Shown in pieces: positions 1-5,276 of a DNA stretch of 5,624 bases; within the stretch, counting starts at the first letter, position 1; each line of letters opens with the position of its first letter. The notes under the pieces were generated by a model that did no database searches, had not been told where the DNA came from, and saw nothing but the letters and a program-made list of their open reading frames with translations. The position numbers and the translations under genes were made by a program. This DNA comes from Paracoccaceae bacterium (GTDB lineage: Bacteria > Pseudomonadota > Alphaproteobacteria > Rhodobacterales > Rhodobacteraceae): NCBI GenBank assembly GCA_024742655.1, contig JANSYB010000190.1:1-5624 (forward strand). Direction: 5' to 3'.

Positions 1-122
1 CGCCGCGCCGCGCGATCCTGACCAACATGCATATCGACATGGACTACCAGACCCTTGTCGAGGAAACGCCCGACCATATCACCCCGGCCTATGACGGCAT
101 GGTGATCACCTACCGGGATTAG
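1..122 (+). CDS. MBL-fold metallo-hydrolase, C-terminal fragment (5' end outside window)
   Basis: The reading frame is open from the left edge (first full codon at base 3) and ends at TAG 120-122, giving 38 residues. The segment AILTNMHIDMDYQTL followed by ETPDHITPAYDGMVI matches the end of PhnP-like metallo-beta-lactamase-fold phosphodiesterases/hydrolases. In that family a late 'LTxxH...DY' stretch supplies a histidine near the metal site, and the protein ends soon after a 'P.(Y/F)DGM' strand. The catalytic HxHxDH motif would lie upstream and is not visible, so substrate and activity cannot be judged. The stop lies 6 nt before the transporter start, so the two genes are probably in one operon. 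The family call rests on a short tail recognised from memory. Confidence 0.72.
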   Translation, partial: PRRAILTNMHIDMDYQTLVEETPDHITPAYDGMVITYRD

Positions 123-128
123 CGCGCG

Positions 129-1058
129 ATGCAGGCGCTGCTGGATGTCATCCTGCCGGTCTTTTTCGTGATCGGCTGCGGGTATCTGGCGGTCTGGCGG
201 GGCTGGTTCTCGCAATCGGGTGTCGACGGGCTGATGAAGTTCACGCAGAATTTCGCCATTCCCTGTCTTCTCTTCACCGCCATCGCCCGGCTCGACCTGG
301 GCCAGAGTTTTGACTGGCGGTTGCTGTTCAGCTTCTATTCCGGGGCGCTGTCGGGCTTCATCCTGGGGCTGGTGGGCGCGCGCATGGTCTTCGGCCGCCC
401 GTGGGAGGATGCGGTCGCCATCGGGTTCTGCTGCCTGTTTTCCAACTCGGTCCTGTTGGGCCTTCCCCTGACAGAGCGGGCCTACGGGGCCAACGCGCTT
501 GAGGCCAATTACGCCATCATCGCGCTGCATTCGCCGTTCTGCTACGGCATCGGCATCTCGGTGATGGAGGTCGTCAAGGCGCAGGGGCAGGCAGGCCCGG
601 CACTGGTGCCACGGGTGCTGAAGGCGATGTTTTCCAACGCGCTGATCATCGGCATCGCGGCGGGTTTCATGGTGAATTTCATGGGCCTCAGCCTGCCGGG
701 GCCGGTCAATGACGGGCTGGATCTGATCGTGCGCGCGGCCCTGCCGGCGGCCCTCTTCGGGCTCGGGGGCGTGCTGGTCAGTTACCGCCCCGAGGGTGAT
801 CTGCGGCTGGTGCTCTATATCTGTCTTGTGGCGCTCGTGATCCATCCGCTGATCACGCGCGGGCTTGGCCTTGCGCTGTCGCTACCGGTCGAGGCGACAC
901 GCTCGGCGGTGCTGACGGCGGCGATGGCGCCGGGGATCAACACCTATATCTTCGCCAGCATGTATGGCCGCGCGATGCGGGTGGCCGCCACAAGCGTTCT
1001 GGTGGCCACGGCACTGTCGATCCTGACGATCTGGGTCTGGCTGGGCCAGCTGCCCTGA
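129..1058 (+). CDS. AEC family (auxin efflux carrier-like) transporter
   Basis: This 309-residue, very hydrophobic protein has about ten potential membrane spans, for example near residues 4-23, 37-53, 65-87, 95-114, 128-147, 168-187, 199-217, 226-250, 258-278 and 284-306. AEC-family hallmarks are visible: NFAIPCLLF (41-49), FSNSVLLGLPL (104-114) with the conserved Asn and Gly-Leu-Pro, ALPAALFGLGGVL (204-216), and MAPGINTYIFASMYG (266-280) with the late Pro/Asn helix break. The length is typical of the family (about 300-320). Members move organic anions such as malate or malonate, or auxin-like acids, across the inner membrane; the substrate cannot be read from the sequence. The ATG at 129 has only a weak GGGA (115-118) upstream and lies 6 nt after the hydrolase stop, so translational coupling is likely. 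Nothing is truncated. Confidence 0.93.
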   Translation: MQALLDVILPVFFVIGCGYLAVWRGWFSQSGVDGLMKFTQNFAIPCLLFTAIARLDLGQSFDWRLLFSFYSGALSGFILGLVGARMVFGRPWEDAVAIGFCCLFSNSVLLGLPLTERAYGANALEANYAIIALHSPFCYGIGISVMEVVKAQGQAGPALVPRVLKAMFSNALIIGIAAGFMVNFMGLSLPGPVNDGLDLIVRAALPAALFGLGGVLVSYRPEGDLRLVLYICLVALVIHPLITRGLGLALSLPVEATRSAVLTAAMAPGINTYIFASMYGRAMRVAATSVLVATALSILTIWVWLGQLP

Positions 1059-1150
1059 GGGCCTCCGCAAATTCCAGACAATTTCTTTGAACCCGACCGT
1101 GGCGCGCCGCGACCCATGGGCATGAACTTTGATCGCAAAGGAGATTGACC
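1059..1150. other. Spacer between AEC gene and secreted-protein block
   Basis: These 92 nt separate the hydrolase/transporter pair from the envelope block. The first half is relatively AT-rich (ATTCCAGACAATTTCTTTGAA). A TTGAAC at 1087-1092 could pass for a -35 box, but no acceptable -10 lies 16-18 nt downstream. A short GCCC-TGA-GGGC palindrome spans the transporter stop (1052-1062), but it is only 4 bp with no T-run. GGCGCGCC at 1101-1108 is a GC palindrome of no clear role. A promoter for the downstream gene is expected here, but none can be called. Confidence 0.5.
1137..1143 (+). promoter_or_regulatory. Ribosome binding site fixing the start of the 137-aa secreted protein
   Basis: AAAGGAG lies 7 nt before ATG 1151. 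This favours ATG 1151 over the in-frame TTG at 1145, which would overlap the site's own spacer. Confidence 0.85.
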
Positions 1151-1564
1151 ATGAAACGCATCAACAAGACCTTCTGCGCCCTGATCGTCGGGGCCGGTGT
1201 CGCCATGACCGGCCTTGCCGCACCCGGGCCGGCCGGGGCAGAATCCGTGAAACTGCGCACGACACACAAGGCCGCGGGCCAGTCCCACGCCATTGGCGGC
1301 ATCACGGCAGGGTTTCACCTGAACTGTGCGGCGGGCTTTTCCAAGGCGGGGCAGAAGAAGAACGCCAACGGCTGGACCGACTGGTATGTCTGCACCACAC
1401 CCGTGATCACCTGCCCGACCCAGTTGCAGGACAACGGGCACAAATCGAGCGTCCACCCGAAGGCGATCGTACAGCAGACCGGGGGCAACCCGGATGGTGG
1501 CACGGTGAAATTCCGCATCCAGTACCAGTGCGATTACTCGTGGGTCGCAACCCCGGAGGGCTGA
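1151..1564 (+). CDS. Small secreted protein with four mature cysteines, function unknown
   Basis: The product is 137 residues from ATG 1151. Its N-terminus is a clear Sec signal peptide: MKRINK charged region, a hydrophobic core of about residues 8-24, and probable cleavage after GPAGA (residue 30). Cys9 lies in the signal without a lipobox, so it is not an evident lipoprotein. The mature part (about 107 aa) is Gly/Asn/Thr-rich with four cysteines at 59, 81, 88 and 127, an even number suited to two disulfides in the periplasm or outside. Aromatic pairs (WTDWYVC at 75-81, YQCDYSW at 125-131) suggest a small beta-rich, disulfide-locked fold. I do not recognise a family. It is followed by a hairpin at 1605-1636 and then the CARDB-like gene, which shares the pattern of signal peptide plus four mature cysteines. 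Being a real gene is well supported by RBS, signal and composition. Confidence 0.8.
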   Translation: MKRINKTFCALIVGAGVAMTGLAAPGPAGAESVKLRTTHKAAGQSHAIGGITAGFHLNCAAGFSKAGQKKNANGWTDWYVCTTPVITCPTQLQDNGHKSSVHPKAIVQQTGGNPDGGTVKFRIQYQCDYSWVATPEG

Positions 1565-1604
1565 CGTCTCGGGCATGGGGTTCGTCCATGCGTGCCGACG
1601 ATCT

Positions 1605-1642
1605 GCCCGGCGACCTTCGCGCAAGATCCGCCGGGCCCTTTT
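1605..1642 (+). terminator. Possible intrinsic terminator or attenuator between the two small secreted-protein genes
   Basis: GCCCGGCG (1605-1612) and CGCCGGGC (1629-1636) are a perfect 8-bp GC-only inverted repeat. A smaller CTT/AAG stem (1615-1617 with 1623-1625) lies inside the 16-nt loop. CC and TTTT (1639-1642) follow. The position, 40 nt after the upstream stop and 36 nt before the next ATG, fits a terminator or partial attenuator. The T-run is short, and no separate promoter fits between it and ATG 1673, so read-through is likely. Confidence 0.5.
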
Positions 1643-1659
1643 CCAGACAAAGCAACATG

Positions 1660-1665
1660 AAAGGA
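1660..1665 (+). promoter_or_regulatory. Ribosome binding site of the CARDB-like gene
   Basis: AAAGGA with a 7-nt spacer to ATG 1673 supports that start. The upstream gene uses a nearly identical AAAGGAG with the same spacing, which hints at similar translation rates for the two small secreted proteins. Confidence 0.8.
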
Positions 1666-1672
1666 CAGAAAG

Positions 1673-2152
1673 ATGTTCCGCAAATCCTTTACTCCATTGA
1701 CCAAAGCCGCCGTGATCCTGATTGGAACGGCTGTCTCTGCCGCGGCCCAGCCCAACCTGGTGGCCGATCTCAACACGAAAAACGGCACGGTGACCATTCA
1801 GAACATCGGCACGGCCCCGGCCGGCGCGCAGATCGTCTCGGTGAATTGCACGGGCGTCTGCCCGGAACCGGCCGGGGTGATCCCGGCGGCCTACATGAAC
1901 GCGGCGTTGCCCGGGACCATCAGCTTTACGGTCTCGCCGATGCTGGCCGGGCAGTTTCGCATTCACCACCTCTACTTCTGGAACCAGCTGTTCTTTCCCA
2001 AGGGGAGTTCGAACTTTACAACCTGTGCGGATGCATTGCAGCAGGTTGAGGAAAGCAGCGAGTTCGACAATTGCAGCGTCGACCGGATGCGCAGCCCCGG
2101 GGCGCAGGTGCGCTTCCGCTCGCCGACCAATGCGCTGAAACTGGCTGAATAA
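1673..2152 (+). CDS. Small secreted protein with CARDB-like beta-sandwich domain
   Basis: The 159-residue product starts with a Sec signal peptide: FRKSFTPLTK charged segment, hydrophobic AAVILIGTAV, and cleavage probably after SAAA (residue 25). The mature N-terminus QPNLVADL, then GTVTIQNIGTAPAG (38-51), then LPGTISFTVSP (79-89), and the late VEESSEFDNC (125-134) follow the layout of CARDB domains (cell-adhesion-related beta-sandwich). In those, a 'PDLV' strand leads to 'V.N.GtapAg' and the domain closes with an 'E.nE.DN' turn. Four mature cysteines (59, 63, 118, 134) could form two disulfides; one lies directly after the final D-N. An aromatic stretch HHLYFWNQLFF (98-108) is unusual for the family and may be an exposed patch. 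CARDB domains usually occur repeated in large extracellular proteins, whereas here one is alone. The role is unknown; binding or adhesion is inference only. Confidence 0.78.
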   Translation: MFRKSFTPLTKAAVILIGTAVSAAAQPNLVADLNTKNGTVTIQNIGTAPAGAQIVSVNCTGVCPEPAGVIPAAYMNAALPGTISFTVSPMLAGQFRIHHLYFWNQLFFPKGSSNFTTCADALQQVEESSEFDNCSVDRMRSPGAQVRFRSPTNALKLAE

Positions 2153-2159
2153 AGGTCAT

Positions 2160-2197
2160 GCGGCTTGTTTTCCTTGACAGAGAGGCGAACAAGCCGC
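2160..2197. repeat. Perfect 10-bp inverted repeat downstream of the CARDB-like gene
   Basis: GCGGCTTGTT (2160-2169) and AACAAGCCGC (2188-2197) are exact reverse complements separated by 18 nt, starting 7 nt after the TAA at 2150-2152. As RNA this is a strong stem, but no T-run follows (GCAATCGCGACT), so it is a poor intrinsic terminator. It could be a Rho-type 3' end protector, a processing site, or a regulator operator, because a TTGACA box lies in the loop. Confidence 0.75.
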
Positions 2198-2202
2198 GCA
2201 AT
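2174..2202 (+). promoter_or_regulatory. Candidate sigma-70 promoter for the barrel/FnIII/ECF genes
   Basis: CTTGACA includes a perfect TTGACA -35 box (2174-2179). With a 17-nt spacer the -10 would be CGCAAT (2197-2202), only 3 of 6 matches, though alphaproteobacterial -10 boxes are often weak. Transcription would start near 2209, about 58 nt before GTG 2267. The -35 sits in the loop of the 2160-2197 inverted repeat, and the right arm lies between -35 and -10, a placement suited to repression. Confidence 0.35.
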
Positions 2203-2257
2203 CGCGACTATTCACGCCTTTTGTTGCAATTACTTTTTGCAAGCATGATTTTTGATT

Positions 2258-2262
2258 GAGGA
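2258..2262 (+). promoter_or_regulatory. Ribosome binding site deciding a GTG start for the barrel gene
   Basis: GAGGA ends 4 nt before GTG 2267, a somewhat short spacer. The alternative in-frame TTG at 2252 has no purine-rich site upstream and would place the GAGGA inside the coding region. An in-frame TGA at 2246-2248 blocks any start further upstream. Confidence 0.6.
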
Positions 2263-2266
2263 CGTT

Positions 2267-4171
2267 GTGGTACCTGTTCGAGCTTCCGGATTAATTCTCC
2301 CTTTGAGTGTGTCCTTTGCCCTGGCCCTGGGGATGTCCGTCTCCCGGGCACAGGCCGATGACCTGGGTACGCTCGATCCCGGGCAAACGCTTTCCCTGCC
2401 TTTGGATCTGAACGCCCTGGAGGGCGAAATCGCCATCGAGATCGGCGCACTCGATGTCACCGAATTCGCGCAGATCGTGGAGGGTGGCATCGTCATCGCA
2501 CTTGGCGGTCTGGTCGATGCGGGCAGCCACGAGGTGACCGTCTACCTGTTCCAGGGCGATGCGGTCGAGATCATCGAGACCTTCAGTTTCACCCTCGGGT
2601 CCGGCGCCGTGCCGGGGGTGTCCGACCTTTCGGACGGATGGTCGGTGGAGGTGGAGGCCACGCATGAGGCCGACCTGCGTCGCCTGAATTCCCAGACGCA
2701 ACTCGAGGGGTCGAGCAGCGGGCAGATCCGCGTGACGAACGGGGCGGGCACGGTCACCGGTTATCTCGGCTACCTGACCAGCACGCGCCGCGACCAGCAG
2801 ATCGACCGAAAACCGTTCAATTTTACCGACTACGCGCTCAGCTACGAAGAAACCCGTGGTGGCACGACCGTCAACGCCACCATGGGCCATCAGGCGCTCA
2901 GCTTTGACAGGGTTCTGGTGGACGGCATCAATCGGCGGGGACTTTCGTTTTCGGTGGCGCGCACGGATGAGCGGCTGCGAATGGATGTTTTCGCCCTGCG
3001 ATCGCAGGATGCGTTGGGGGCCGCAAACTTCACCGGGCTGGAGGATCCACAGGACCAGATGTTCGGCGGGCGCCTGGCCTTTCGGCCCATGTCCTCCAAC
3101 GATCTGACGGTCACGGTGCAGAGCTATTCCGGCGCGGGAACGCGGTTCGGCGAAACGGTGTCCGGATCGGGCAACGGGGTATCCATTGGTCTGGACGGCA
3201 CCGCGCGGGACGGCAGGTTGCGCTATGGCGCACATCTTGGCGTCACCCGGTGGGATGAGGATTCGAAAGGGCCCTTGGCGCCGACCACGGGCGAGGCGAC
3301 ATGGCTCTATGCCGACTATGACGTGATGAGCCCGGCAGCCTCTGCATCAGGTCGTCAGCTGACCTTCGGCATGGCCTACGAGGCCGTGGATGCCGATTTC
3401 TTCAGCCTTGCCAACCCCAGCCTGCCTGCCGGCAACGAGACTTGGCGACTGACGGCCGATTACAGTACCGATCGGCTTTGGCTCGGCCTGCTGGCCGAAA
3501 CGCGCGAGACGAATTTCGGCGGCGACCCGGCGCTGGAACGCGACCGGCTCAATTATATCGCCCTCGATGGCACCTATGACCTGCAGGCTGGCCGGTTGTT
3601 CAGCACCCGGACCCTGCGCTTCGGGGCCAGCATCGACTGGCAGGAGCGCCTTCTGACGCCACCCGCCGCGATTGCACCACAGGATTTCTACGCCCGCACG
3701 GCCTATGCCGGGCTGGATCTGGGCAATGACAAGACGACATGGTCCCTCGGCTATACCATTGATGATCTCAATGACCTGAGCGCCTTTGACGAGGATGAAC
3801 TCAGTCACCTGTTCAGCGCCAATGTCACCTGGCGCCCGACATCGGAGACGACCCTGACCGGGTATCTCGGCTCGACCTATTTCGACGGTGGGTTCGAGGA
3901 TTGGTGGACCCACGAGGCCCGTTTCACGCTGGATCATGAAACCCGGTCGGACTGGTCTCTGGGCCTTGAACTGGCGTTGACGCAGTCGGACGATCCGCTG
4001 GCCGAGGAGGGTGGATTCCTGCAACTCGAGGCCGCCCGCCCGGTGGGCCGAAATGCCGAAATGGTTGTGTACGGATCCTGGGGGGACGGGCCTTATGCGC
4101 TGGAAAGTGCCACATCGCACGACGCGGTGATTGGCATTCTGTTCCAGGCCAGCACAAAGTATCCCGGATAG
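2267..4171 (+). CDS. Predicted outer-membrane beta-barrel protein with N-terminal Ig-like domain
   Basis: From GTG 2267 the product is 634 residues (639 from TTG 2252). The signal peptide has Arg5, hydrophobic residues 8-25 and an SRAQA cleavage site near residue 30. Residues ~36-110 look like a small Ig-like domain, with alternating strands, ALDVTEF (61-67), GGIVIALGGL (73-82) and a G-x-H-x-V-x-V strand (86-92). After a Gly/Ser/Pro linker (111-122), the remaining ~510 residues are an unbroken series of amphipathic strands with alternating polar/hydrophobic residues, many Tyr/Trp, acidic loops, and no cysteine anywhere, as in outer-membrane barrels. Examples are TLTGYLGSTYF and WSLGLELALTQ. 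The last strand (DAVIGILFQAS) ends six residues from the C-terminus rather than at a terminal Phe, slightly atypical for BAM recognition. No TonB box or plug domain is seen, so it is not an evident TonB-dependent receptor. The role could be export, anchoring or sensing; none is shown. The downstream gene begins within 9 nt. Confidence 0.8.
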   Translation: MVPVRASGLILPLSVSFALALGMSVSRAQADDLGTLDPGQTLSLPLDLNALEGEIAIEIGALDVTEFAQIVEGGIVIALGGLVDAGSHEVTVYLFQGDAVEIIETFSFTLGSGAVPGVSDLSDGWSVEVEATHEADLRRLNSQTQLEGSSSGQIRVTNGAGTVTGYLGYLTSTRRDQQIDRKPFNFTDYALSYEETRGGTTVNATMGHQALSFDRVLVDGINRRGLSFSVARTDERLRMDVFALRSQDALGAANFTGLEDPQDQMFGGRLAFRPMSSNDLTVTVQSYSGAGTRFGETVSGSGNGVSIGLDGTARDGRLRYGAHLGVTRWDEDSKGPLAPTTGEATWLYADYDVMSPAASASGRQLTFGMAYEAVDADFFSLANPSLPAGNETWRLTADYSTDRLWLGLLAETRETNFGGDPALERDRLNYIALDGTYDLQAGRLFSTRTLRFGASIDWQERLLTPPAAIAPQDFYARTAYAGLDLGNDKTTWSLGYTIDDLNDLSAFDEDELSHLFSANVTWRPTSETTLTGYLGSTYFDGGFEDWWTHEARFTLDHETRSDWSLGLELALTQSDDPLAEEGGFLQLEAARPVGRNAEMVVYGSWGDGPYALESATSHDAVIGILFQASTKYPG

Positions 4172-4175
4172 GAGG
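4171..4175 (+). promoter_or_regulatory. Ribosome binding site overlapping the barrel stop codon
   Basis: GGAGG shares its first G with the TAG stop (4169-4171) and lies 5 nt before ATG 4181. The in-frame GTG at 4178 would be only 2 nt away, so ATG 4181 is the better start. The overlap implies translational coupling with the barrel gene. Confidence 0.85.
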
Positions 4176-4180
4176 CGGTG

Positions 4181-5257
4181 ATGCGTGGATGTCTTGCATT
4201 GATTGCGCTGGTGACACTCTGGGCCGGCATGGCCGCGGCGCAGGGCGTGATCGGCAGCGTGACGGCGCAACCCGCGTCGATCCGCATCAACGCCGATGGC
4301 GCCACCACGGTACGGGTGCGCTGGCGGGTGGAACTGGTCTCCGCCGTCGCCAGTTCCGGTCCAGTCGCCTCGGCCAGTGGCGCGATCGGGGCTGGGCCGG
4401 CACCGGGCGGCCCGCTGTCGCGGGTGGTGCGCCACCCGGGCGGTGGGTCGATCTTTGTCACGCTGGTCGAAAGCCTTTATCTTGATCGCACCACCGCGCG
4501 CCTGATCGCGCAGACCGGCACGAGTACCTACAACCGGGTCTTCACGACCCCCGGCAGTACCTTTCCCGCCTCCGTGCGGCTGCAAACCTCGTCGGGCGGC
4601 GCCTTGTCGCTGCGCTATCTCGACCTGGGGTTCGATGATGGCAACCGCTACCGCGTCGTGCAGGAGGGGGATGCGCTCAGCGCGCGTCTGACCCTGACGA
4701 CGTCGGGGCGTGGCCTCTTCTCGGGCCGGTGGGAGGTGGCGGGTCCGGTGGTGGCGGGTGCGTTTCGGCCGTTGGCGCGCGTCAATCGCCGCCTTGCCGG
4801 GGCGCGACGCACGATCCTTGAAAGTCCGGCCCTGCCAACGGACCGGCCCGGTCTTTACCGTGTACGGTTCGTCTCCGATGACGTGGTCCCGGGCCAAAGC
4901 CGTGCGCCGTTGCCGGAACTCACATATTCGGTTGTCGGGCAGGAGGGCGATGACATCCCGCAAACGGGTGTTCGGCTGAATTCACCACAACCGGGTGACG
5001 ATTTTGGCCGGGCGACGCGCTTCGCATGGCAACCCGTCAATGGGGCCACACGCTATCGGCTTGAATTTTCCACCTCGGGGCGCGCCGGGTTCGACACCGA
5101 CATGCTGGCCGCGGTCGCGGTCGCCGGCACCTCGGCCCGACTGAAACCCAACACGCTTATGCGGCTTGACGGCAGCGCCAGCCTTTATTGGCGCGTGATC
5201 GCGCTGGACCCGGGCGGCGCGCAAATCGCAGCCTCACCCCTGCGGCGCCTGCGATAG
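4181..5257 (+). CDS. Exported protein with C-terminal fibronectin-III-like domain, function unknown
   Basis: The 358-residue product from ATG 4181 has a signal peptide (MRGCLALIALVTLWAGMAAA, cleavage likely before Gln21). Cys4 is too close to the start to be a lipobox, and the mature protein has no cysteine. Residues 22-255 are beta-rich and not recognised: a strand pair near 34-54, a Gly/Ser/Ala/Pro-rich flexible insert at 55-80, then a domain with GRWEVAGP (182-189) and LPTDRPGLYRVRFV (218-231). Residues ~265-358 resemble a fibronectin-III-like module, with F-A-W-Q-P-V-N-G-A-T-R-Y-R-L-E-F (281-296) and LYWRVIALD (335-343), the pattern also seen at the C-terminus of many FecR-domain proteins; no FecR domain is visible here. 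Tight coupling to the barrel gene upstream and the ECF gene downstream suggests a periplasmic or surface partner of the barrel, which is inference. Confidence 0.8.
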   Translation: MRGCLALIALVTLWAGMAAAQGVIGSVTAQPASIRINADGATTVRVRWRVELVSAVASSGPVASASGAIGAGPAPGGPLSRVVRHPGGGSIFVTLVESLYLDRTTARLIAQTGTSTYNRVFTTPGSTFPASVRLQTSSGGALSLRYLDLGFDDGNRYRVVQEGDALSARLTLTTSGRGLFSGRWEVAGPVVAGAFRPLARVNRRLAGARRTILESPALPTDRPGLYRVRFVSDDVVPGQSRAPLPELTYSVVGQEGDDIPQTGVRLNSPQPGDDFGRATRFAWQPVNGATRYRLEFSTSGRAGFDTDMLAAVAVAGTSARLKPNTLMRLDGSASLYWRVIALDPGGAQIAASPLRRLR

Positions 5258-5265
5258 CTGTGCCC

Positions 5266-5272
5266 GAGGAGA
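5266..5272 (+). promoter_or_regulatory. Ribosome binding site of the ECF sigma gene
   Basis: GAGGAGA lies 4 nt before ATG 5277 (7 nt counted from the GAGG core) in the 19-nt gap after the FnIII-like gene. It fixes the start and supports co-transcription. Confidence 0.85.
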
Positions 5273-5276
5273 CCGT

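Noticed and set aside
1087..1115. TTGAAC as a promoter -35 box before the first secreted gene
   Set aside because: No -10-like hexamer occurs 16-18 nt downstream (the region is GCGACCC), so a promoter cannot be supported.
1228..1881. Repeated CCGGCCGGGG strings in the two small genes
   Set aside because: They lie within coding sequence in different contexts (Ala/Gly/Pro codons) and are expected from GC-rich codon use.
944..1969. 341-codon open frame on the - strand
   Set aside because: It crosses three + strand genes and their spacers, with Arg/Gly/Ala-rich composition and no recognisable motif; a shadow frame.
1129..2049. 306-codon + strand frame spanning both small secreted genes
   Set aside because: It is offset from the frames with signal peptides and RBSs, runs across an intergenic hairpin, and has a composition typical of out-of-frame GC-rich DNA.
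2187..2209. GAAC ... CGACT as an ECF-type autoregulatory promoter
   Set aside because: Only short, degenerate matches are present, with no second copy elsewhere in the window to support a shared ECF motif.
2252..2254. TTG as the start of the barrel gene
   Set aside because: It has no ribosome binding site upstream; GTG 2267 has GAGGA 4 nt before it and gives a better signal peptide start.
3347..4963. 538-codon open frame on the - strand
   Set aside because: It lies antisense to the barrel and FnIII-like genes, spans their junction, is full of Arg/Gly/Pro/His low-complexity stretches, and has no domain or RBS. Long antisense frames are common in GC-rich DNA.
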